From positions 806,001-870,000 of the forward strand of contig NC_088940.1 of the NCBI RefSeq assembly GCF_033473495.1: DNA of 64,000 nucleotides, written 5' to 3'. The stretch's first letter is position 1. Each line of letters opens with the position of its first letter. Below the pieces are notes generated by a model that searched no databases, was not told the origin of the DNA, and worked only from the letters and a program-made list of their open reading frames with translations. Origin of the DNA: Cercospora beticola. Its lineage: Eukaryota > Ascomycota > Dothideomycetes > Mycosphaerellales > Mycosphaerellaceae. The position numbers and the translations under genes were made by a program. This document shows, piece after piece, positions 18,947 to 32,348 of the stretch.

Positions 18947-21325
18947 ATGCAGCTCATCAATTCCTTGCTGGCTGCCAGTGCCCTGGCCTCACTCGTCTCG
19001 GGTCAGGACGTTTGCGGGACGACTGGTCTTGCGATCAAGATACCATATTTCCGGAGCAAGGCAAAGTCTTTGAACACAGCAGCGGCTTGCGGAACGCAAT
19101 GTGCGGGTGACAAGAAGTGCAAGAGCTATGCTGTGGGTGGTGGTTATTGCCTTATATACAGCTCGCCAGTGTAAGCATGGTTGCTACCCAATCTGCGGTT
19201 GGTATCACTGACGATTGGCAGTCGCCAGGCATTCATGAAGACATCGAAAGGCACACTCAAGTACTACGACCGTGTCTGCGCTCCTGTCAAGTTGACACCT
19301 CCCGCAAGCACAACCACGACGCCAGCCGGTGGAAATGGCGGCTCTTCGGGTGGCACGCCAGTGCCCGTGGATATCGGTGGCACGATCACAGAACCGGTAA
19401 TTCAAATCGCAGACAGCACGCCGCTGCCATCCTCCGAAGTCGTCTTCCCAGTCGATAAAAAGAGCTTTATCGATGCGTACACGTACCAGGACGACCCGCT
19501 GCCGTCGATCGTCGCCATGGGTTCGGCACCTCCTGCAGATGGTCTGCTGATATCAGCGACAAGTCTTCCAGAGGCCCCCTGTATGATGGATCCCACGAGC
19601 AACGAGCAATTCAACATTGTAGACTCGGGCTTCGTGCCACTGGTGTCTCGAACCCGAGTCGGCATAGTGCCCCTGCCCACTCCTACATCCGAAGCTCAGG
19701 CTAAGGCAATGGGACCTGCTGACGATCTTCCCCTCCAAGCATTCTCCTTCAGCAAGCCTGCAAATGCTCCCAATGGCGTCTATGACATCGTTCTCGCCGG
19801 CAGTACGCCACAGTATCTTGCCAAAACATCGCAAGGAACGCTGGTGCTCACTCCATCGTCCACTGGTCCCACCGAGCAACGTCGCAACAACCAAAACATC
19901 ATCACTTCCATTTTCGGGTTGGACTGCAAAGGCCGAATTACTGTAAAGCAAGGCTCCACTTCGTACATCTGGGAAATCATCAATGGCAACGTTCGATTCA
20001 CTCCTGGCACATCTGAGAGAAAGATGTCGACCTACCCACTCAAAAGAGCTGCCGCCGCAAAAAAGGCGCGAAAGGTCCGCCGCAATAAATATACCGAGGG
20101 CGTGTTCCCACGCTGCCCCAACTCTCCACCGGCATTGGTGGCTAGGGTCAGACCTGGGGCACGTCCTCCAGGCAAAAACGGCTGTGGCCCTTCCTAGGGG
20201 TTTGACTGGGTTCCAGATTTCAGCTTTGGCAGCTGCTGCGACGGTCACGATATATGCTTTGATAACTGTGAAGAGGGCACCTTCGAACAGTGTAACCGCG
20301 ACTTTGGAGATTGTATGCGTTCGCAGGGATGTGCGCATCTCGACCACTGGTACTCTTACTTGGTGAGTCTTGACAACAGCAACAGGGAGAGGAATTGAAA
20401 GACTGAATACTAACACATGTTGAAACAGCCCTACCTCGCCTGCCGCACGGCAGCAGATTTCTACGAATGGTCCGTAAGCCTGCCGCCGGGGAAGAAGGCG
20501 TTCAAAGAGGCCAACGAAGACCGGTGCGGTTGCTACTGTTCAGGCGCCGCTGGACTCTGCGGCCGCTCAGGTGATGGCTTTACCTGCACATCCATGTTTG
20601 GAACCGATACAGAAAACTGCGGAGCCTGCGGACGAGTCTGTTCTCCCAAATCTCGATGCGACATGGGCTCTTGCAAATGTCTCAACGACCAATGCGGTGG
20701 GCGGTGCGTCAGTCTCAAGACTCATCCTAAGAACTGTGGCAGCTGCGGAAATGTCTGTGCCTCCGGATACTGCTACGAAGGTCAATGCTACGATCCCCCA
20801 GCAGACAAATGCTCCGCGCCGTCTCCTATGCCCAACGGCGACTTCTCCCAGCCTAATGCCGCTTGGGACTTTTGCCAAAACACCTTTGCCAGCATCGGTT
20901 TTGCTAACAACGAAGGCATCTGCACTGGTAGCGTTTCCAATGGTCAACTATCCATGACACTGTCAAATGTTCTCACGGTCGAAATCAAATCGCTGGTCAA
21001 AGTTTGTCCTGATAATCAGGCGTACGAGTTCTATTTCACGCTCAAAAAGACCGTCGCTGCGAACGCCAACTCAGGCGTCGAATGCGCATTCGGCTACAAG
21101 TTTGCAGGTCAGAATGAGAGATTGCCTGATGCGTCTATCAAAACAAGCTCGACTGAGGACAAGAGATATGGACCGTTTGATGTGGGGCCTTTCGTTGCTG
21201 GTCAGAACGGGGTTACGCAGAATGGTATCGCGCTGGAGATTCCGTTTACGGGTAAGTTGTTGTGTGCTAGTATTGGCACTGCGACGGTGGCTTTTGATGA
21301 TTTTGAGCTTGTGCCGCGGCAGTAG
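18947..21325 (+). pseudogene. Secreted multidomain protein (PAN-like, group XII-like PLA2, Cys repeats) with an in-frame TAG
   Basis: Three exons: 18947-19170, 19222-20362, 20429-21325; 753 codons. Signal peptide 1-19. Residues 20-95 look like a PAN/Apple fold (spaced Cys, C-x3-C, C-K-S-Y, Y-D-R-V-C). A Ser/Thr/Gly linker and an uncharacterised middle follow. At about 395-480: K-N-G-C-G-P-S, then F-G-S-C-C-D-G-H-D-I-C-F-D, the Ca-loop/His-Asp signature of secreted phospholipase A2, with group XII-like Cys spacing (C-x-C-Y-C near the end). Next come two N-C-G-x-C-G-x-V-C repeats (Stig1-like) and a beta-rich C-terminal domain starting P-N-G-D-F-S-Q-P, like carbohydrate-binding modules. Codon 400 (20195-20197) is TAG, between C-G-P-S and G-F-D-W. 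No intron donor fits the AG there well. The frame is otherwise intact, so one base breaks the PLA2 domain from the N-terminus. Phospholipase activity is not proven. Confidence 0.75.
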
Positions 21326-21586
21326 GGCCGGGACCATCATGACTAGAGAGTGTATAGAGAGCAATATGCAAAGAATGATACTGTCTCGCAACGAAATGAA
21401 AGATTTTCATGTTTGTCATCTGGTTGATTGATATGCAACGGACGGGACCAAAAATAGAAAGATAAAAGGATTGCGGTTTTGGCTACTTCATGCTTTCTAC
21501 AATTGCCTGCGCCCATCAACACAAATCTTCCACACAAACACTGTTCTGTTCGACCTTAAGCCAACTTCATGAATTCAACATTCTCC
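21326..21586. other. Convergent 3' region
   Basis: 261 bp between the PLA2-like gene stop and the FOX2 stop. No gene seen. Confidence 0.4.
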
Positions 21587-24512
<2,926 letters not shown>

Positions 24513-25756
24513 TTTGAAGCTGTCGTCATGCAATGTCTCACTATTCTGGTAAGTGCATCAAAAGCTGTTGTCAAACAACATCAATAGATCGAGAGACAAT
24601 AATTGTATAGAGTGATTGACCTAGAAGTGATCCATGGGTGAAGCTGCCAGAGCGGGGCGGCAGAGCCGAAGCCGAGGGGGATGACAATTCCCGGCTGACT
24701 CTGCTTTTGGGTTTGAGAACTGCGCATTTCCGTGCCAAATCCGCAACCACCGCACTGGTGCGATCGAGAAGAGAAAGCCATGGCAAAGTTCGCTGGGAAC
24801 ATATCAATGCTCAATGATTCGACGTCGATGCTGAAATTCAGGAACCTGGGAGGAACGCGGCCTCAATGCTCTCAAGCCATAGCGCGAGCCGCCTCGAGAT
24901 GTCAAGCGGATAAGGCCAGAGTCGAGGACCTTCGTGGAGTCGTGAGAGAGCGGAGTGTTTTGCGTTCAACTGCCATAGACAAGGCTTCGAATCTGAACAA
25001 GTCAATGAGGTATTTGAGCATACGGTTGCAAGCGCTGCGAATTCACATGCTAGTGTTACCGATTTGCGAGACAATTCTGCCAATCGAACGCATCGCTTCC
25101 GCAGGTATCAGCGGGAAAAGCGTGAGTGTATGTGATGGCCATGAAGACAGTGCTAGAGCATGATATCCAAATGCTCGCTTTGACCTCGAGCTCGCTGTGA
25201 TCGAAGCCAGTGTGGATGAACGAAATCGCTCTTGTTCGGGAATCTTTCAAGGTACGGGCGATTCCTGGTCATGCCCATAGCTCAAGAATAAGACGGAGCG
25301 GTCTCAGACAACACGAGCTTATCAAGGCTTGATGCTTACTAGGCTGTTTTTGTTTCATCTAAAGAAGCACAGCTTGCTGGGATTTGGGCTGGGCCATTCG
25401 CGGGACAAGGACGAATCTGCCATTTTGATCGAGGTGGACAGGCTCTGATTTGCGGTACTTACGCTTCCAGTCAAGGTCAGGAGATCGAGCGGCAGACTCA
25501 GATGATGAAATCGATTGCGTGAAGAGTTATTGGAAGGAGTGACTCGCTGGAGAAGAAGGAAGACACATGTGTTTCGGCTGATTTCGGGCCGAGATGTTCC
25601 CTCAGAACGACACCGACCTCACACGCCGAGACTGCACTCTGTACTGGTCTCCAACACACCGAACACCATGAAGAATCTCGACGACGGACATCGGCCATGG
25701 TGGCCTGGGCGGGAGGATCACAGATGTGCCGCAGTCTACGTTCTCACCGACTGCGA
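24513..25756. other. Intergenic region between FOX2 and the hAT element
   Basis: 1.24 kb with normal base composition. Small overlapping open frames (for example 24732-25163) carry no domain. The RIP-like pattern begins only inside the element; this flank shows no obvious mutational spill-over by eye. Confidence 0.35.
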
Positions 25757-25764
25757 CGCGCGGC

Positions 25765-25840
25765 TAGCAATGTAAACCTCGGCTTATATACACCTTGTAA
25801 ACTTAGTAGCCCCTCACAGGGCTTGTAAGCTATGTAAGAA
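25765..25840 (+). repeat. hAT left terminal and subterminal repeats
   Basis: Terminal inverted repeat TAGCAATGTAAA, followed within 75 bp by further TGTAAA/TGTAAG motifs (near 25795, 25826 and 25835). Such short subterminal repeats are the usual transposase-binding sites of hAT elements. Matching copies in opposite orientation occur at the right end. Confidence 0.7.
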
Positions 25841-28800
25841 TCGGCTTCTCAATCAAACTACGTCCTGCTATTTAGTATAAACATAATTAGAAGCCTTAAA
25901 ACTACGATAGCAGATAGGGCGCTAATTAAAGTAAGTATTCGCGTCCGGATTAGCGTTTAAAGGATAGTAATAATCCTTATAATAGGAGGTTTATAACCTT
26001 ATCTACGAACACCTTAATAATCTAGTATCTCTTAGATACCGAATATACCTTAAGAAACTATATTATCTATATTAAGTAACTATAGATAGATACTACGAAG
26101 AGATTATAATATAGTACTTCTAGTTTAAGGAGCTATAGAAGGAATATTAAGCGTTATTAGCGAAGTATAAGCCTAAGAAGGTTAAAGATAAGCTAGCTAA
26201 ATACGTCGATTAGTACTAGTTTTAATAAGTAATAGGCTTTCTCGGCTCTCTAATTAGTTAAAATTATAAGGCCTCTACTAATAAAAAGAAAGTAAAAGCC
26301 TATAAGCTAATTAGCTAGGAAATTACTAAATTAATATAGTTTAAATAAGATTTAATTAGTCTCTTTAGATTAGTATAAATTCTTCGATATTATATAAATT
26401 CGGTAAACTATAAAAGTATATTATTTTAATTTATAGTATTATATATTATAAAAGTTAAACTAGAGGCTCTAAGATAACTAAGAGATAAATCTTACTACTA
26501 GACTATAGAGACTATACTTCTATACGATTATATAGAATAGTAGAAGTATAGAGCTAATATATTACTTCGGTTAGACTTTAGAGAAAAGTAGCTTTAGGTA
26601 CTCCTATAATAATAAGGTAGTTCCGGGCTAGCTAGACCGATTAGTAGGTAGGTAGAGTCTCGTAGTAGTATAGAAGAGGTAGGTAATAGACCTAAGTACC
26701 TAGAGGTATATTCTTAGGCCTAGTAAAGTTAGGTTAATATAGAGTAGAAAGCCGGTTAGAGTAGATAGCGATAGCGACTCTAGCTAATTAGACGCCGAGA
26801 AATACCTCTAAACTATATAAGAGAATATAGAGAATATAGAAATCGATTATTCTATAGTCTCGGTAGCTTTCTTACTATTATCGTCGTTAGAAGTCGTATC
26901 GCTAGTATAATTAAGTATAGGCTTAACGTTAATAGCCTCTTCTATAGTATAGTTTATATACTCTATTAAGTAATAAGGTTATAAGATAGTAGCTAGATCG
27001 GAGATATCTAGCTTAATAGCCTCTAAGTATTTAATATCGTTATTTTATACCTAGTAGTTCTAGTATAACTTCGTTAACTTAGCGGCTCGCGTAGCGCTTA
27101 GTCGATTACGTTTCTTAGTATAAATAATACTAAAGGTACTCTAATTACGCTTAGTAGAGCCTATAGATATCCGGATCGATAAAGCTTTCTTTATAAGCTT
27201 TATAAGCTAAGGATCCTTCTAAATACTCGATATAGACTATAAGGTAAATACGTCGATATACTTCTAGTTAGCTTTACTCTGCCGAGCGAGCTTAACGTAT
27301 TTCTACTACTATTAAGGAAGATTATTGCTCTATACTTTAATTAGTACGCTAAGTCTCTAGTTACTATTAAAGCTATATTTATCTAGATTGTCTATAAGCT
27401 TACGTAGCTCTATTTCTATATATACTGCCTAGCTATAAGGTAATTAAGAGTTATAGATAGCTTATTATTCGTATAAGTACTACTTAATTACTTTCTACTT
27501 ATTCGACGTTAGAGAGCTATTCTATTTAGCTCGTTCGAATAAATTACTAAGGTACGCTATAAGCGTAAGAGAGTAATTAAGTACGATCTCGTCGTAGTAT
27601 AAACTTAAGGCTTAGCGTAGTTCGTTTAGTAACCTAATAGGACTAGTCTTAAAACTAGTCGTAATAGTAGAGTCGATCTTAAGCTAGAATAGCCTCTTCT
27701 TAAGTAGGTTAAATACTAGATAAACCGCTAATATTAGTAGCTTGTCTACCTCTAATTAAATAGTTACTTTAAGTAGCGGATTAAAGAGCTTAAGGAGGTA
27801 GTCTACTATAGGCTATAGGCCTAGTAGGTTATAGTAGTCTAATATCTCCTTAAAGGCTATCTTCTATCTACTATTAAGCTTCTAAAGTAGATTATTTAAG
27901 TTAGTTAGGAAGGCCTTAATCGCTTTCTTCGTAGTATTAAGAAACTTAAGAAGCTCGATAGTACCTTACTAGCGTATACGGCTAGGTAGTCTCGGTTTAG
28001 TCTATATAAGCTTCTTATTCTATAACTATTTCTATATACGTACGCGTAATAGTCTATAAGCTTTAATCTAGTATATAATACTCTTTATAATTTAAAGCTA
28101 GTACTTAATTATATTATTTAATTACTAGTCTATACTAATAAGGTTCGTATAGTATAAGAAATAGATAATATACTTAATCTATAGATAATCTTTATAAATA
28201 AACTAAGTAGTAGTTTTATTATTCGAGGCGCTATCTAAATAGATAGCTAAGATCCGTATATTATTAGATTCGGCTTAATCGATAATAAGCTTTAGCTACT
28301 AAAAGATATATTTACCTATTATTAACTCGGCGTCTATCTTAATATAAGAGTATAGCTAGGACTTCGAATACGTATAAATTAGTAGATTAAGAACGTACTA
28401 ACTCCGAAGGTTTAACTAGCTATCGCTAATTAGAGTAACGCTCTCGTAATTAGTAGACTTACTAATATCGTCCTATAGAAGTCTCGTATCTTCGTAATCT
28501 ACCTTATCTAATAGTATACTAGATAAGGTAGGTCTAGATAGTAGACGCTAGTTAACTCTAAGAAGCTTAAAAACCTTTAATAGATTAGTATTCTAGCCTA
28601 TATTAAGCTCCTTTATATTATCGAAGATATAGATATACTAAGTATAATTAAAAGCGACCTTTAGCTCGGTAGTAAGAATCCGAACTTAAAGTACTATTAC
28701 TAACTCTTAATACTATAGTTTTAAAGGGCCGTTAGGTAAGCATTCGTAGATATACTAGTATTTTTTAATATAGATATAATTATCGCCGGATTACTAAATA

Positions 28801-29172
28801 CTATAAAATTTATATATAAAGCGCTTAATACTAGAATACTAGTCCTTATCGCGTTCGACTATTAACTAGTATATATTCGAGTTTAGAACTATACTCTTAT
28901 AAACTACTACGTCTTCGATCTTATACTACTTCTAATTATATAAAGGAGCTTACTATAGTAGTACGGCCGGTAGATTAGCTTCTTTTACTAGCTAGCGAGG
29001 CGATTCTATAGTAGTAGTCTCGCTATAACTACTACTAGATAATACTATAGTTAGAAATACTATTCTTCTAGGCGTCTTTAGAATTAGCTTATTTCGTATA
29101 GACTACTTAGTATTCTTCTACTATCTACGAAGTATCCGGATTAGTAGTAATACGTTTATATTATCTATATTA

Positions 29173-30220
29173 GCCTACGAAGTCCCATTGCATACCTCTA
29201 CGCGGTCGCAGGTAGAAACAGATAGCTTCGGCTATGCTAGCAAAGTGCAGGGCGGCTGGGCACCTATAGAGGCAGGAAGAAGGCGACAAAAAGTCCAGAG
29301 CTTCGACCTAGAGAGACTAGAGAGCTCCTAAGAACACGAAGACGACGCTAGCGCGGTATAACTACTATAAGATTCCAATACTCGACTACAGGACAGCCCT
29401 TCTAGGTAGTAAATACTACTATAGGTCTAGAGGCTAGAGTAGTAACCTAGGCTCTAAACAGGCTAAAGAGGAGGAACTAAGTATACCTAAGGGAAGGCTT
29501 TAATAAGAAAGAGTAAGGATAGTAGAAATAGAAGAAAGGAACAGTAGTACCCCTACGGACACTAGGACAATTAGCTACTAGGAGCCTTTTGTCCAAATAG
29601 GAGACTCTAGGGCAGACTAGTCCCCTACCCTAGAGCCCTCTAGAAACCTTAAGTCTAAAGGCAGAGCATCTAATATAAGCTATCTAACTCTATACTATAC
29701 TTAGAGCTGCCTATAAAGACACCTACTACTATTCTAGACATTCTGCAAAAACTAGAATTTCTCTAGATATAGGTTATATAACTAGGTGCTAAGGAAGGTT
29801 AAAATCTAAGTAGGATTTATATAGGGAGATACCTACCCTAGGAACTAGCAAGAAAGAGTTAGACATAAGATTAATATAGATACTAGCGTAGGGACTAGGA
29901 CTATATATATAGGCTTAAGTCCCTAAGCTAGCAAGCAAGAGGATTAGGCTCCTAAGTAATAATAATATAAGAAACAACTAAGGAGAACTGCTACAAAGGA
30001 TCTAAACTATTAAGACAACGCAAATTGTCCTAAGGAGAACTAGAAACTACGGAAGCGGTAGGCTATATAGAGCTTGCTACAAAACATAGAGATATAAGGG
30101 AGTTTTTCTGCCGGAGTGCTAGTACGAGGGCTTTTCTACCTACGAAAAATATAGGGCGTACTACTTACTCTAGTTAAAAGAGGTAGACTAGCGTATAAGA
30201 GTTATCTATCTATCTATCTA
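29173..30220. repeat. Compositionally distinct block inside the hAT element
   Basis: About 1.05 kb that is less AT-rich than its surroundings and purine-rich on the plus strand, with many CTAG/CCTAGG words. It retains some CpA but has little TpG. The 14-mer TATTATCTATATTA occurs at both edges (about 29158-29172 and 30219-30232), which may be a duplication from a nested insertion or chance in AT-rich DNA; the right copy also adjoins a (TATC)n run. No coding frame remains. Could be a nested repeat or a part of the element mutated with a different strand bias. Confidence 0.45.
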
Positions 30221-30232
30221 TTATCTATATTA
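30203..30232. repeat. Short (TATC)n microsatellite
   Basis: A run of tatc units (gttatctatctatctatctatta) inside the mutated element, next to the edge of the distinct block. Confidence 0.6.
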
Positions 30233-30739
30233 ACTTCTATCTCGTCCGCTATAGTATCTATATTACTAAACGCTAGAGATTTATATAGCTTCTACGTTAT
30301 CTTCCGCTTATATTTCTTTAATAATTCTATTTCTACCTCGTTATTACTAAAGCTCTCGAATATATCGTCGGTAGCTAATAGCTAGATAAGCGGCTAGGTA
30401 GACGTAGTTTAGTATCTATTCGAGCGTCGAGTCGCTAGTAGAGGTAGTTTCTTAGATAGAGGTAGTTTCTTAGAGTCGATATCGTCGCTAACGCGTTTCT
30501 TTATAGTATTCGCTACTTTTATAGCCTTCGCTAGTTTCTTTAGTACTATTAGTAATACGCCTACTAAACTACCTAGGACGAGTTTACTATTAGAAATTAT
30601 ATAAGCCGCTAGATTAGCTAATATAGGCCGTATAGTTTGTCGCTACGTACTACTATTATAGTATAGCTAGCCTATTAAGGCGTAGCTAGCCTATTAAGAT
30701 ATATCGATAGGTATAAGATAGTTAAAGTACTATAGATCG

Positions 30740-30837
30740 CATAGTAGGTGCGGAGAGGTCGCTTACGGATGCCTTACAGCCTGATTCCTTGGCTTACCAG
30801 CGGATTGTAAGCGCTTACGTAAGATTTTACATCGCTA
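30740..30837 (-). repeat. hAT right terminal and subterminal repeats
   Basis: Read on the minus strand from 30837: TAGCGATGTAAAATC, then several GTAAG motifs (within TTACGTAAGCGCTTAC, GGTAAGCC, CTGTAAGGC and CCGTAAGCG) down to about 30750. This mirrors the left end. One copy forms a GTAAGCGCTTAC palindrome. Confidence 0.7.
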
Positions 30838-30845
30838 CGCGCGGC

Positions 30846-31050
30846 ACCATGACAGGTCCGCAATGTCCGAACGGCGTCAGTGAGATGCACCTGGCACGGG
30901 GAATGATGCCTATGTCAGCGATGATCTGCAAATGGACCCCTGCACTAGTTCTAGTGCCTGAGACGACAACATCCTTCTCGTAAGAGGCAGTCATGCCTCA
31001 ACGTCAGATTTCCAGCACTTCGAGTGCCAGTCACTGCTCCGTTATTCGAG
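30846..31050. promoter_or_regulatory. Residual promoter of the GH105 gene next to the transposon
   Basis: 205 bp of normal-composition DNA between the transposon's right target duplication and the GH105 ATG. Any enhancer elements further upstream would have been displaced by 5 kb when the element inserted, unless they lie in this short stretch. No TATA box is obvious. Confidence 0.4.
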
Positions 31051-32341
31051 ATGATCACCATAGCACGAGCAGCAACGCTCCTGGCAGCCATCTTCGGCTT
31101 CGGCACTGCGCATAATACCGGATGTCCCTATGGCGGCGATTTGGCATTCCGCATGCTGGAAAGCAACATTGCGCGACGGCAAGGTCTCGAAGCAAGCAAT
31201 GCGTCCACAGGTCAAATCGAGCTGGGCCTTTTCCAGCAGGCACTCCGCGAGGGCATTGCCGTTACGAGCGATTCGAGCCAGAGACGAAGGTGGCAGGAGA
31301 TCCTTGAAAGCAGCGTCACGAGTGCCAATGGCACGCTTTCCAATACTACCAGAGACACTGAGCTGCCACTGGACCGCCTTTCAATAGGTTCGGCTATGAT
31401 TCAGCTATACAACGAGACTAAAGACGAGACTATGATCCCGACAATCCGAGCCTTGCAACAATCGGTGATCGACCAAAAGCGCAACGAGAATGGAGGGCTA
31501 TGGTACTACGATAACCAGGCCAACATTTCTGCGTATCACAATCTCAGCTATCTGGACGGCATGTTCTCGTATGCACCTTTTGTCATCTTGTCGCAGGAGT
31601 TCAACTTCACAGAGGATGCCACGAATTTTAGCGAGGAGGCAGCTTTGCAGCAACTCAGGATTCTCCGAGGCATTTGTGAGCGCGAGGATGGTCTCTACGT
31701 TCATGGCTACGATCCCACGAAGGATCATGCTTGGGCGAAGGATTCGGAGAATGGGGCGAGTCCCATCGTTTGGAGTCGCGCGCAGGCCTGGTATACTCTT
31801 GGAATTGCGAATACCATCGCTCTCACGGAGACGTCCCACAGCACGGCTGCACAGACTTTCAAAGACTATTATCATGACCTCATCGTGGCTCAGCTTGATG
31901 CAAGTGACAAGGCTGTGGAGAGCGGAGGCTACGGTGTCTGGCAAGTTGTCGATAGGCCGAATGAGATTGTTTCCGGCAATTTTGTTGAAGCAAGCTCCAG
32001 TTTGATGACGGCATATTCAATGTTGAAGGGAGCCAGGTTGGGATGGCTGGAGTACGAACCTCTCAGACAGCGAGCTGAAACCACAGGACTTGGACTCTTC
32101 CAAGCCATCAGGCGATATTATGTGACCGAAGAAGACGGAAACCTCAACCTGAATGGCACGAGTTCTGTGGCTTCTTTAAGTGGCAATGTGGATTATGAGG
32201 TAAGTGCACTCTGCTGCGCTGATTTTGCACTCGACACTAACAATTTCGAAGTACTATGTGAGCAGACCAACTGTGATGAACAGCTTGATTGGCACAAGCG
32301 CTTTCATCCTCGCTGCACTAGAAGCAGAGAAGAGATGCTAG
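31051..32341 (+). CDS. Secreted glycoside hydrolase family 105/88-type (unsaturated rhamnogalacturonyl hydrolase)
   Basis: Two exons, 31051-32199 and 32252-32341; 412 aa. The family removes the terminal unsaturated uronic acid from pectin (rhamnogalacturonan) oligomers. N-terminal signal peptide (M-I-T-I-A-R-A-A-T-L-L-A-A), an (alpha/alpha)6-barrel pattern with Y-L-D-G-M-F-S-Y-A-P-F, W-S-R-A-Q-A-W-Y-T-L-G and G-G-Y-G-V-W-Q-V-V-D, and several N-x-S/T sites. The 52-bp intron (GTAAGT...TCGAAG) is needed: splicing gives V-D-Y-E-Y-Y-V-S-R-P followed by G-T-S-A-F-I-L-A-A-L-E, the conserved end of the family, while the unspliced frame yields an unrelated tail. An in-frame GTG upstream is not used. 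The gene is tail-to-tail with the GH43 gene, the two stops only 7 bp apart. Confidence 0.9.
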
Positions 32342-32348
32342 TCTTAAC

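Larger units (their letters stand above)
25757..30845 (-). mobile_element. Degenerate hAT DNA transposon with 8-bp target duplication
   Basis: An 8-bp direct repeat CGCGCGGC (25757-25764 and 30838-30845) flanks ends that form an inverted repeat: left TAGCAATGTAAA at 25765, right (reverse complement) TAGCGATGTAAA ending at 30837. An 8-bp duplication and a TAG-starting inverted repeat are hallmarks of the hAT superfamily. Length between duplications is 5,073 bp. On the minus strand around 27,155-27,100 one frame reads K-R-N-(stop)-S-T-F-S-I-I-Y-T-K-K-R-N-R-L, the W-S-x-F-x-x-I-H-x-K-x-R-N-R-L block before the C-terminal dimerisation region of hAT transposases, with changes expected from C-to-T mutation (W to stop, H to Y). 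No frame of 60 codons survives in any phase. TpA is extremely common and CpA/TpG scarce while CpG remains, as after RIP. Inactive. Confidence 0.85.

Noticed and set aside
19553..20416. 287-codon minus-strand frame opposite the PLA2-like gene
   Set aside because: No domain; the plus strand has signal peptide, splice sites and Cys signatures.
25765..30837. Tc1/mariner (Fot1-type) element with TA target duplication
   Set aside because: TA does flank the inner ATGTAAA ends, but the longer inverted repeat includes that TA, and a perfect 8-bp duplication lies just outside it. The hAT-like protein motif agrees with the 8-bp reading.
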